Source of the DNA: JAIOQA01 sp035493675
GTDB taxonomy: Bacteria > Myxococcota_A > Polyangia > Haliangiales > Haliangiaceae
DNA length: 8,935 bases
Direction: 5' to 3'
Assembly (NCBI GenBank): GCA_035493675.1
Contig: DATJIA010000290.1
Coordinates: 1-8,935, forward strand
Positions 1 to 7,855 of the stretch are shown one piece after another. The notes below the pieces were generated by a model, which ran no database searches, was not told where the DNA came from, and worked only from the letters and a program-made list of their open reading frames with translations. Made by a program: the position numbers and the translations under genes. How positions within the stretch are numbered: position 1 is the first letter of the stretch; each line of letters begins with the position of its first letter.

Positions 1-255
1 GCACGCGGCGCTGCCGCTGCCCGCGTTCTCGACGCACTCGACGTGGCTCTTCACGAGCCCGGCGGTCGACGGATCGCGCTCGAGCGCCGCGCACGCGGCG
101 ACGCACTCGCCTTCGTCGAAGGCGGTGTCGCTGCCCTCGGCGGTGGTCGCGTAGCTCTCGCACTCGCCCTGGCGCGCACACACGCGGCGACATTGCCTGC
201 TCGTCTCGGCCGTGCATGCGGCGAAGAGGAGGATCAGAGCCACGAAGACGCGCAC
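1..255 (-). CDS. Cys-rich lipoprotein, N-terminal part (cut by window edge)
   Basis: The reading frame is open to position 1, so only the first 85 residues are visible. With the GTG at 255 as start, the protein opens VRVFVALILLFAAC: one basic residue, a hydrophobic stretch, then a lipobox-like LFAAC with Cys14 as the predicted lipidated residue. Thr at +2 is compatible with outer-membrane sorting in didermic bacteria. The mature part is Cys-rich (pairs such as CRRVC and CVAAC) and acidic, suggesting disulfide bonds in an extracytoplasmic domain. The GTG at 261 is also in frame, but it directly abuts a TATGAT -10-like hexamer, so 255 (6 bases downstream of it) is preferred; the ATGs at 266 and 263 are in another frame that stops after about ten codons. 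I recognise no named family. It is divergent from the small exported protein at 303. Confidence 0.6.
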   Translation of the reverse strand, partial: MRVFVALILLFAACTAETSRQCRRVCARQGECESYATTAEGSDTAFDEGECVAACAALERDPSTAGLVKSHVECVENAGSGSAAC

Positions 256-261
256 TTGCAC

Positions 262-267
262 ATCATA
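262..267 (-). promoter_or_regulatory. -10-like element TATGAT for the lipoprotein gene
   Basis: On the minus strand TATGAT (4-5 of 6 to TATAAT) lies 6 bases before the GTG at 255. Transcription normally starts about 7 bases after a -10, which would put the 5' end at the start codon itself, a leaderless mRNA. No convincing -35 is visible 16-18 bases further upstream, so this rests on the -10 and the spacing. Confidence 0.4.
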
Positions 268-302
268 GTGCAACCGCGGCCGGGGCGCCGTGTCTGGGTG
301 GC

Positions 303-593
303 ATGCGCCGCTTCCTCATCCCCGTCTTCTTGCTCGCCGCCACGACCGCCACCGCCTTCGCCGACGGCAAGTCCACGAACGCGACCGACCTCGCGAACCA
401 GGACTGCGCGCGCGCCCGCGCCCAGCACAAGACCTGCGTGCTGACCTTCGGCGGCGAGACGATCAACAAGGGCCCGGTCACCGGCAACACCGAGGACATC
501 ACGGTCGCGACGCCCGACAAGCACCCGAGCCTGATCCGCCTGCGCACCGACTTCCGCGCCGAGATCATCAAGAGCGCCGAAGACCTCGACTGA
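303..593 (+). CDS. small exported protein with two cysteines, unknown function
   Basis: A 96-residue protein beginning MRRFLIPVFLLAATTATAFA, a typical Sec signal peptide: two Arg, a hydrophobic core and an AFA cleavage site before Asp21. The predicted mature protein is about 76 residues, polar, with Cys35 and Cys45, which could form one disulfide in the periplasm. The C-terminal half (around LIRLRTDF and AEIIKSAEDLD) looks like ordinary folded sequence rather than low complexity. The frame stays open upstream to 216, but the ATG at 303 is chosen because it gives the clean signal peptide. No clear ribosome-binding site precedes it. It is divergent from the lipoprotein gene, and its TGA (591-593) directly touches the stop of the opposite gene. 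I do not recognise the family; a secreted or periplasmic role is all that can be supported. Confidence 0.7.
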   Translation: MRRFLIPVFLLAATTATAFADGKSTNATDLANQDCARARAQHKTCVLTFGGETINKGPVTGNTEDITVATPDKHPSLIRLRTDFRAEIIKSAEDLD

Positions 594-995
594 TCAGTCG
601 TCCGAGTTGCGGTCGCGCGCGCGCGCCTGATCGGTGCGCCAGCGATCGTGGTGATTGTCGACGACCTTCGCGCGGCCGCGCGCGTCGGTGAGGGAGCCCT
701 GCGCGGCGGCGACGATCGCCGCGGCGCGGGATGATTCGGCGCGCGCGAGCTGCGCGCGGCGGCGCATGAGCGACGCGTGGCGATCGGCGAGCGCGATCGC
801 GGAGGCGCGCGCGCCCGCGGCGATCAGGTCGCGAAGCGCAGAGGCTGCGCGATCTGCACGGGCGGCGGCGGCCGCGGCGCGCGCCTCGGCATCGTTCGCA
901 GCGGCGATCGCGCCGGCGAGATCGATCGTCTTGTCCCGCGCGTCGCGCGCGCGCTCGCCGCGCAGCGCCTCGAGCGGGTACGGCTTGGTCGCCAC
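594..995 (-). CDS. Ala/Arg-rich coiled-coil protein, possibly FliJ/YscO-like
   Basis: From the GTG at 995 this is 133 residues, starting VATKPYPLEALRGERARD, followed by nearly uninterrupted Ala/Arg/Glu/Asp helix with heptad-like spacing and a polar tail (DNHHDRWR ... DRNSDD). There is no signal peptide and no membrane segment, so it is probably a cytoplasmic long-helix protein. A basic-aromatic-Pro-Leu start leading into a helical hairpin recalls FliJ/YscO stalk proteins of flagellar and type III secretion, but that is only a resemblance, and no secretion gene is present here. A GTG at 1010 would add five residues; 995 is preferred because it lies 6 bases after a TACCAT -10-like element and places KPYPLEALR near the N-terminus. 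It is convergent with, and abuts, the small exported gene, and divergent from the kinase. Composition this biased can also arise as a shadow frame, so reality is likely but not certain. Confidence 0.55.
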   Translation of the reverse strand: MATKPYPLEALRGERARDARDKTIDLAGAIAAANDAEARAAAAAARADRAASALRDLIAAGARASAIALADRHASLMRRRAQLARAESSRAAAIVAAAQGSLTDARGRAKVVDNHHDRWRTDQARARDRNSDD

Positions 996-1001
996 GATGC
1001 G

Positions 1002-1011
1002 ATGGTACACT
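1002..1011. promoter_or_regulatory. overlapping divergent -10-like elements
   Basis: Plus strand TACACT (1006-1011) lies 10 bases before the kinase ATG at 1022. Minus strand TACCAT (1007-1002) lies 6 bases before the GTG at 995. The two hexamers share the TA at 1006-1007, the most conserved pair of a -10 element, so one melted region could serve both directions. A -35 is weak for the kinase (TTGGTC at 985-990, 15-base spacer) and not visible for the other gene. Confidence 0.4.
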
Positions 1012-1021
1012 CGCCCCGCTC

Positions 1022-2646
1022 ATGCAGGACGCTTCACGAGAGGGCGCGCCGATCGATCGGTACGTCGTGCTCGAGTACCTCTCGGAAGGCGGGATGGGCG
1101 CGATCTACCTGGGCAAGAAGCTGGGCGCCGGCGGCTTCGAGAAGGAGGTCGTGCTCAAGCAGCTCCTGCCCGAGTTCACGCAGCAGCCCGAGTTCATCGA
1201 TCTGTTCCTGCGCGAGGCGCGGCTCAGCGCGTCGCTCGATCACGCGAACATCATCCACACGATCGATCTCGTCACCGCGGGCTCCGAGTACTTCATCGTG
1301 ATGGAGTACCTCGCGGGCGCCGACCTGCGGACGCTCCTCAAGAAGGCGAAGCGCCGACGCCGCCGCATCTCGGCCGCCGCCGCGATCTTCATCGCGCGCG
1401 AGGTGCTGAGCGCGCTCGCGTACGCGCACGCGAAGCGCGGCCCCGACGGCACGCCGCTGAAATTGATCCATCGCGACGTCTCGCCGTCGAACGTGCTCGT
1501 CTCGTACAACGGCGAGGTCAAGCTCACCGACTTCGGCATCGCGAAGGCGTCGACGCACCATTCGGTGTTCTATCGAGTGAAGGGCAAGGTCGGCTACATG
1601 TCGCCCGAGCAGGCGAAGTCGGATCCGCTCGATCACCGCAGCGACCTCTACTCGCTCGCGGTGTGCCTCTACGAGATGATCACCGGCGAGCGCTTGTTCG
1701 TGCACGCGGGCCTCACCGCGAGCGCCGAGGAGATCTACTCGCAGCCGATCCCGGTCCTGTCGCGCAAGATCCCCGGGCTCCCCACCGATCTCGACAAGGT
1801 GATGCTCAAGGCGCTCGCGATCGATCCGAACGCGCGCTACCAGACCGCGGGCGAGTTCCAAGAGGCGCTCCTGCGCTGCGCGCACAAGAACGGGCTCATG
1901 CTGTCGGCGCCCGAGCTCGCGTCGCACCTGCGCGACGTGTGCGGCATCCCCGCCGAGTGGCGCGACGTCGAGCATCGCGAGCCGACCCACACCGCCGCGC
2001 TCGGCGGCGGCGGCACCGAGGTCTACGACATCGACGAGAGCGAGGGCACCGAGCGCGTCGACAGCGCCGACATCCTCGGCGATCAAGACGACGACGCCGA
2101 TCTCGTCAGCGTGGTCCGCGATATCTCGATGGGCCCGGGCGCGCGCAGCGAGATCCTGCCGCGGCCGCGACGCGCGAAGAACCCGAGCGTCCCGGTCGAG
2201 CTCGGCAAGCTGAAGGCGCTCGAGCTGACGTCGATGATCGCGATCGGCGGCAAGCCGTCGAAGGAAGGCGCGCGGCCGCTCGTCGATCTCAGCGCGATGC
2301 CGCCGCTCCCCGCGAACAAGCGCACCGGCGAGGTGTCGACGCTCGAGCCGCTCGCCGATCGCCTCGACGACTCCAACGTCGTCGAGCGGCCGCCGACCGC
2401 CGCGGTCCCCGCCGCGCAACGCGCGCCGGCGCCGAAGCAAGAGCCGCGCACCGAAACCGTGCCGCCGCTGCTCACGCAGCGACGCGCGCTCAGGCAAGCG
2501 TTGTTCTTGCTCGGCTTGCTCGTGCTCGGCGGCGTGATCGCGGCGGTGATCGGCCTGACCGGTCCGAAAGTCAGCCCCGCGCATCCGAGCCGGGGCGCGA
2601 TGGACACGCGCGCATCGACGACGCTACCATCGTCCGGCCGCACCCA

Positions 2647-2650
<4 letters not shown>
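1022..2650 (+). CDS. transmembrane Hanks-type Ser/Thr protein kinase
   Basis: A 542-residue kinase. The Gly-rich loop is LSEGGMGAIYLG (20-31; the first loop Gly is Ser21), the ATP-binding Lys is Lys46 in VVLKQLLP, and the helix C partner is Glu65. The catalytic loop HRDVSPSN (150-157) has Asp152 and Asn157; DFG is at 170-172, the APE-type motif is SPEQ (194-197), and Asp208 follows in SDLY. All residues needed for phosphotransfer are present, so it should be active on cytoplasmic Ser/Thr substrates. A basic stretch (KKAKRRRRR, 107-115) lies between lobes. After the domain (to about 290) comes a roughly 200-residue acidic and Pro-rich linker, one membrane segment (493-513) and only about 29 residues outside, so there is no recognisable sensor domain. 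ATG 1022 is the natural start, 13 residues before the first kinase strand. The stop overlaps the next start (ATGA, 2647-2650), implying translational coupling with the sigma-54 activator. Confidence 0.95.
2601..2630 (+). promoter_or_regulatory. probable internal promoter for the FHA sigma-54 activator
   Basis: TGGACA (2601-2606, 5 of 6 to TTGACA), an 18-base spacer, then TACCAT (2625-2630). It sits inside the codons for the short extracytoplasmic tail of the kinase, 16 bases before the activator ATG at 2647, so the predicted leader is under ten bases. It would let the activator be made independently of the kinase. Confidence 0.45.
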
Positions 2651-4011
<1,361 letters not shown>

Positions 4012-4021
4012 TTCCGGGAGA

Positions 4022-6466
4022 TCAGTCGACCTTGACGCGCAGCGAGTGCTCGGTGTCCTTCACGACGACCGGGTACTGCGTGCGGGACTCGCTGACGAGA
4101 TCGTAGACCTCGACCGTGTGCGAGCCGAGCGCGACGTTGAGGCGCTCGGTGGGGCAGAGCTGGCCGGTGGGCGCACCGTCGACGAAGACGTAGTAACGAT
4201 CCTTCGTCTTGCACTTCACCTTGATGCCCGCGGGGCCGCCGGTCGGCGTGATCGCCTCGAGCTTCGCGGTGATCGTCAGCGGGCCGTCGACGTCTTTCAG
4301 GTAGAGCGCGTAGCCGGCCTTCACGACGGCGACGGTGTGCTTGTCGCGCGCGGTGGGGAGCGTGATCGGCGTGGAGCCTTGCTCGGCGCCGTCGAGGAAG
4401 ACGGTCGCGCCGGGTGGATCGCTCGAGACCGCCATCGCGTCGGCGACGACGGCCTTCTCCGCCGAGCCCGTGCCCGAGCCCGTGCCCGGCGTCGGCGTCA
4501 CGGCGGCGCCCGCGTCGATCGTCGCGGCGGTCGCGATCGGTTGCTTCGTGACGCCGGCGTCCGCGCCCGCGTCGATCGTCTTCGCCGCCACCACCGGTTG
4601 CTTCGTCGTCGAGGTCGTCGTCGCGTTCGCGCCCCACTGCTTGTACGCCAACACCGCGGCCGCGGCGGCGCCGCCCGCGAGCACGACGCCGACGACCGCC
4701 CAGAAGGCGCGCTTCGAGCCGCGCCCGCCGTTCGACTTCGCGCCTTCGGCGCTTCGCTCAGGGCGAACGGATTCTTGCGGGTCGACTTGGCCGAGCGCGC
4801 TGGGCGTCTTGCGCGGCAGGATCGGCGGCTCGGGCGTCGGCGGCGGCGTCACCGTCGGCGGGCGCAGCGGCACGATCGGCGGCGGCGATCCGTTCGCGAC
4901 CAGCGGATAGTCGCCCGACACCGCGTGGAGCTCGGCGGAGTCGAGCTCCACGACCTCGCTCACCTCCACGCGCTGGATCTCCGGCGAGCTGAGATCGCCG
5001 TCGGACAGCGGCCGTTGGATCTCGATCTCGGGCTCGAGCGCCTCGCTGAACGTGAGCGCGCGCGACAGCTCGATCGGCGGCATCTTGGTCGTCGACTTGT
5101 CGTCGTCGTCGGAGACGGCGGACTGCGCCTGCAGCTCCGGCGTGTCGCGCACGACCGTCGGGCCGGACTCGTGTTGCGAGCGCGCGGGCACCGGGCTGCG
5201 CTCGCCGGGCGCGCGGCTCACGACCGCCGCGAGCGCGACCGGCGCGGGCGTCGTCGGCTCGCCGTCGTGGCCGAGCGTCGACAACGCCTGATCGAGCGGC
5301 GATCGCGCGATCGTCACCTCGCCCGTCGAGTCGTCGACCAGGCCGCTGGGACGCGACGGCTTCGATCCGCGCGGCATCGAACGCGGCAACGGCGGTGCCG
5401 GCACGACGGCGGGCGGCACGACCACGCGCGGCGGCACGACGGCAACCGGCGGCGCCGACGGCGGACGCCGCACGACCGGCGCCGCGGAGACCGCGGCCCC
5501 GGTCGGATTGGTGACACGGGTCGGCGCGGGCGCGAGCGGCACGCCGGGGATCGAGAGGTTCATCGCGCCCGACAGCTGCTGCTCGCGCACGTGCTCGATC
5601 CGATCGAGCGCGTCGCGCACGAGCGCCGCGACCTCGCGCTTGCCGCCCGGCACCGGCGCGAGGCGCAGCGCCGCGTCGACCGCGTCGGCGAGCGCGCGCG
5701 CGTCGGGGAAGCGCTCGAACGGCGAACGCGCCCAACACCGCTGCAAGACCCGCAGGAGCGGCTTCGGCAGCGAGGGCTCGCGCGGCTGCGCGCTCAGGAT
5801 CGCCTGCTCGATGTCGAGCGCGGTCGCGCCGAGGAACGCGCGCTGGCCGGTGACCAGCTCGAACGCGATCACGCCGAACGCGAAGACGTCGGTCGCCGCC
5901 GAGGTCGACTCGCCGATCAGCTGCTCGGGCGCGAGGTACGCCAACCGCCACAAGAGCTGCGGATCGTCCGACGGGCGCGACGGCAGCCGCGGCGCGAGGA
6001 TGCCGACGTCGGTCACCTTCACGTCGCCGTCGGGCGTCGCGATGAGGTTGGTCGGCGCGAGCCCGAGGTGCAGGATGCCGCGCCCGTGCGCGTAGCCGAC
6101 CGCGCGCGCCGCGCTCGCGATCAACGCGAACGCCGCGCCCGGCGGCAGCGGCTGGTTGGCGGCGCCGAGCAGCTGCGCGAGATCCAACCCGGGCACCAGC
6201 TCGCACGCGGTGAAGGTCTCGCCGCCGGCGACGCCGTACTCGAACAAGCGCGCGATCCGCGGATGCTCGAGCCCGCCGTACGCGCGCGCCGCCGCCGACA
6301 ACCGCGCGGCCGTGTTCGCGTTCGCGACGACCTCGGGGTGGAAGCGCTTGACCGCGAACTGGCGTTCGAAGCCCGCAACGCCGTACACGCGGGCGCGGTG
6401 GACCTCACCCGTCGGGCCCCCGCCGATGGGCTCGACGAGGTGGTAACGGCCGAGTCGCCGACTCAC
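4022..6466 (-). CDS. transmembrane pseudokinase receptor with exported PEGA-type domain
   Basis: An 814-residue protein with a Ser/Thr kinase fold at the N-terminus (about 8-275). The nucleotide loop is IGGGPTGEVHRA (14-25) and Lys40 in FAVKRF is kept, but the helix C Glu position is Ala59. The catalytic loop reads HLGLAPTN (133-140), so the catalytic Asp is Gly135 (GGG codon, 6062-6064); DFG is DVG (153-155), with APEQ intact (179-182). It should therefore be unable to phosphorylate by the normal mechanism. A long Pro/Ala/acidic linker follows, one membrane segment (about 587-608), a low-complexity stretch with a 19-residue repeat, a PEGA-type domain (about 680-738: SSDPPGATVFLDG ... KAGY) and a second similar strand-rich piece with Cys752 and Cys771. 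The GTG at 466 bases past 6000 (6466) starts the protein two residues before RRLGRYHLVEPIG and lies 8 bases after a TACACT -10; the longer open frame upstream runs through the promoter and the next gene. It ends 10 bases from the activator, convergently. Confidence 0.9.
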   Translation of the reverse strand: MSRRLGRYHLVEPIGGGPTGEVHRARVYGVAGFERQFAVKRFHPEVVANANTAARLSAAARAYGGLEHPRIARLFEYGVAGGETFTACELVPGLDLAQLLGAANQPLPPGAAFALIASAARAVGYAHGRGILHLGLAPTNLIATPDGDVKVTDVGILAPRLPSRPSDDPQLLWRLAYLAPEQLIGESTSAATDVFAFGVIAFELVTGQRAFLGATALDIEQAILSAQPREPSLPKPLLRVLQRCWARSPFERFPDARALADAVDAALRLAPVPGGKREVAALVRDALDRIEHVREQQLSGAMNLSIPGVPLAPAPTRVTNPTGAAVSAAPVVRRPPSAPPVAVVPPRVVVPPAVVPAPPLPRSMPRGSKPSRPSGLVDDSTGEVTIARSPLDQALSTLGHDGEPTTPAPVALAAVVSRAPGERSPVPARSQHESGPTVVRDTPELQAQSAVSDDDDKSTTKMPPIELSRALTFSEALEPEIEIQRPLSDGDLSSPEIQRVEVSEVVELDSAELHAVSGDYPLVANGSPPPIVPLRPPTVTPPPTPEPPILPRKTPSALGQVDPQESVRPERSAEGAKSNGGRGSKRAFWAVVGVVLAGGAAAAAVLAYKQWGANATTTSTTKQPVVAAKTIDAGADAGVTKQPIATAATIDAGAAVTPTPGTGSGTGSAEKAVVADAMAVSSDPPGATVFLDGAEQGSTPITLPTARDKHTVAVVKAGYALYLKDVDGPLTITAKLEAITPTGGPAGIKVKCKTKDRYYVFVDGAPTGQLCPTERLNVALGSHTVEVYDLVSESRTQYPVVVKDTEHSLRVKVD
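4506..4606 (-). repeat. 57-bp tandem duplication, about 1.8 copies, inside the pseudokinase gene
   Basis: Two copies offset by exactly 57 bases (starts 4506 and 4563; shared ends at 4549 and 4606). Each encodes TKQP - five variable residues - TIDAGA. They lie just outside the membrane segment, so a 19-residue spacer unit was duplicated in frame. The ends of the unit are conserved and its middle has diverged. The neighbouring GTGSGTGS is coded by a smaller duplication at about 4465-4490. Confidence 0.7.
4728..4770. repeat. 43-bp inverted-repeat element inside the pseudokinase linker
   Basis: The outer arms CCGTTCG (4728-4734) and CGAACGG (4764-4770) are perfect reverse complements. Inside them GCGCC (4740-4744) pairs with GGCGC (4748-4752) around a TTC loop. 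On the minus strand it encodes RPERSAEGAKSNG, immediately before the membrane segment. From memory, sequences of this type (GTTCGCCCTGAGCGAA and relatives) recur as dispersed short repeats in many bacterial genomes; that part needs a genome search. Confidence 0.5.
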
Positions 6467-6474
6467 CAACGCCG

Positions 6475-6504
6475 AGTGTATCCCGAATCGGCGAGCCGGG
6501 TCAG
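6475..6504 (-). promoter_or_regulatory. probable promoter of the pseudokinase gene
   Basis: On the minus strand CTGACC (6504-6499, 4 of 6 to TTGACA), an 18-base spacer, then TACACT (6480-6475), ending 8 bases before the GTG at 6466. The same TACACT hexamer precedes the active kinase. The predicted transcript would be essentially leaderless. Confidence 0.45.
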
Positions 6505-6528
6505 GGCGCGCCGTGCTCCCGACGTGGT

Positions 6529-6532
6529 AGGA
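6529..6532 (+). promoter_or_regulatory. AGGA Shine-Dalgarno-like site before the WGR-like gene
   Basis: AGGA lies 6 bases before the ATG at 6539, a usual spacing, and supports that start. It is one of the few Shine-Dalgarno-like sites in the window. The same bases could be read as a weak -10 (TAGGAA, 6528-6533), so the assignment is not exclusive. Confidence 0.4.
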
Positions 6533-6538
6533 ACACCC

Positions 6539-7039
6539 ATGACCGACAGCGCGAAGCCGCCCGAGGATCCGGGCAGCGAAACCGCGGTGAAGAAGGGCGA
6601 GCCGAAGGTCGAGAAGGCGAAGCCCGAGAAGGACGAGCCGGCGACCGCCGCGGCGCCCGAGGCGGCGAAGGTCGTGAAGCCCGAGCCGAAGCCGCCCACG
6701 CCGGCGCCGGTCGCGCACGCCGCCGAGCCGCTCGGCCCGATCTACGAGCCGCTGCCGAAACCGAAGGAGATCCCCGTCGAGGATCCGGAGATGTCGGCGC
6801 CGCCGCCCGGCATCGTGCCGCGCGGCGACTCGCGTTCGTTCCGGCGTCGCGAGGGCGCGGTCGAAGACTTCGTCCTCATCTACCGCTTCCAGACGTTCGT
6901 GATCTCCCGCAGCGGCGTCGTCGGAAAACGCGGGCGCTGGAAGGTGGTCGAGTATCCCACCATGGGCCACGCGAGCCACGCGTACGCGCAAGAATGCTCT
7001 AGACTCACGACGCAGGGCTATAACGACTTCCGTGGTTAG
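6539..7039 (+). CDS. small protein with disordered N-terminus and WGR-like C-terminal domain
   Basis: A 166-residue protein. Residues 1 to about 100 are Lys/Glu/Pro/Ala-rich (KPE and KPEPKPP runs), without signal peptide or membrane segment, and are probably disordered. Residues 109-166 look folded: EDFVLIYRF, then SRSGVVGKRG, an aromatic-rich strand, a helix with well-spaced Ala (145, 148) and a final QGYNDFRG. The order G-x-V-G-x-x-G (126-132), strand, Ala-spaced helix, Gly-Tyr (160-161) follows the WGR domain, known from PARP-type and bacterial DNA-associated proteins, but the signature Trp-Gly-Arg is replaced by Ser-Arg-Ser just before Gly126. A nucleic-acid role is thus only a hypothesis. 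ATG 6539 is chosen because of the AGGA 6 bases upstream; the frame remains open far upstream through the opposite gene, which is a shadow. Its end overlaps the alternative GTG start of the downstream lipase. Confidence 0.75.
   Translation: MTDSAKPPEDPGSETAVKKGEPKVEKAKPEKDEPATAAAPEAAKVVKPEPKPPTPAPVAHAAEPLGPIYEPLPKPKEIPVEDPEMSAPPPGIVPRGDSRSFRRREGAVEDFVLIYRFQTFVISRSGVVGKRGRWKVVEYPTMGHASHAYAQECSRLTTQGYNDFRG
7019..7024 (+). promoter_or_regulatory. -10-like element TATAAC before the lipase gene
   Basis: TATAAC (5 of 6 to TATAAT) lies inside the last codons of the WGR-like gene, 7 bases before an in-frame GTG (7032) and 25 bases before the ATG at 7050. No good -35 is visible. A second TANNNT (TAGCCT, 7037-7042) lies 7 bases before the ATG, so the exact start of transcript and protein is open. 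Confidence 0.35.
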
Positions 7040-7049
7040 CCTCGCGCGA

Positions 7050-7844
7050 ATGGCGGACGAAACTCGTCGTAACTGGCTGGTGCGCTGGCTCGCGGAAGCG
7101 CCGTCGCGCTGGCTCGGCAAGCGCAGCACCGTCGGGCAGGATCTCGCCGGCACCGCCGACGGCCTGTCGTACCTGCGCCACCTCGCGCGCGGCAATCGCG
7201 TGCGCCGTCAGGCCTCGTTCGACAAGGCCAACGACGCGCCGCCGGTCCTCTTGATCCACGGCTTCCTCGGCACGCGCGGCTCGATGTTCCTGCTCGAGCG
7301 CCGCCTCGTCGAGGACGGCCACGTCGTCGTGTCGTTCAACATCGGCACGATCAACACGCGCGACATCCGCCGCTCCGCGTTCCTCATCCACCGCAAGATC
7401 GAGCGCGTCCTCGCGCAGACGCCGTGGAAGAAGATCGACATCATCGGCCACTCGATGGGCGGCCTGATCGGCCTCTACTACATCAAGAAGCTCGGCGGGC
7501 ACACGCGCGTGCGCCGGCTGATCATGATGGGGACGCCGGTGCGCGGGACCTGGGCCTCGCTGCTCGGCATCGTGACGCTCGGCCTGTTCTCGACGTCGTC
7601 GTGGCAGCTCCTGCCGCGAAGCCGATTCTTGGACGAGCTCGCCCAGGGCACGGTGCCGCCCGGGCCCGAGATCTACACGATCGCCGCCGCGCGCGACTGG
7701 GTGGTCCCGCTCGCGACCACGCGGATGAAGGGCGCCACCGCGGTGACCGTCCCGCTCGGCCATTCGAGCCTCGTCGTGTCCGACGACGTCTACACGCGCA
7801 TCAAGCAGATCCTGACCGCTCCGACGGCAGAGCCCGTGGAGTAA
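7050..7844 (+). CDS. alpha/beta-hydrolase lipase/esterase
   Basis: A 264-residue alpha/beta hydrolase of the lipase/esterase type. The oxyanion-hole strand is VLLIHGFLGTRG, the nucleophile elbow IIGHSMGG carries Ser135, the likely acid is Asp216 in AARDWVVP, and the likely base is His238 in LGHSSLV; all three are correctly ordered and spaced. A GTPVRGTWAS segment after the elbow is typical of lipases acting on lipid or acyl-ester bonds. It should hydrolyse carboxyl esters, substrate unknown. There is no signal peptide; the N-terminus is basic and amphipathic (RRNWLVRWLAEAPSRWLGKR), which could hold it at the inner face of the membrane. ATG 7050 is taken as start; the in-frame GTG at 7032 would add VSLAR and overlap the upstream stop by 8 bases, and fits the TATAAC element better. 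It is co-directional with and close behind the WGR-like gene, so probably co-transcribed in part. Confidence 0.9.
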   Translation: MADETRRNWLVRWLAEAPSRWLGKRSTVGQDLAGTADGLSYLRHLARGNRVRRQASFDKANDAPPVLLIHGFLGTRGSMFLLERRLVEDGHVVVSFNIGTINTRDIRRSAFLIHRKIERVLAQTPWKKIDIIGHSMGGLIGLYYIKKLGGHTRVRRLIMMGTPVRGTWASLLGIVTLGLFSTSSWQLLPRSRFLDELAQGTVPPGPEIYTIAAARDWVVPLATTRMKGATAVTVPLGHSSLVVSDDVYTRIKQILTAPTAEPVE

Positions 7845-7855
7845 CCGCCGTTAGC

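Noticed and set aside
171..205. Possible sigma-54 -24/-12 promoter
   Set aside because: A GG...TTGC look-alike exists but the spacing between GG and GC is wrong; no site in the window fits GG-N10-GC with the flanking consensus.
655..2646. Long plus-strand open frame upstream of and joined to the sigma-54 activator
   Set aside because: It is an Arg/Ala-rich shadow of the kinase and coiled-coil genes in another frame; recognisable protein begins only at the ATG 2647.
4046..6538. Upstream extension of the WGR-like gene frame
   Set aside because: Low-complexity Arg/Asp-rich antisense of the pseudokinase gene, a typical high-GC shadow.
6467..7195. Upstream extension of the pseudokinase reading frame
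   Set aside because: It crosses the divergent promoter region and is antisense to the WGR-like gene; the kinase fold starts right after the GTG at 6466.
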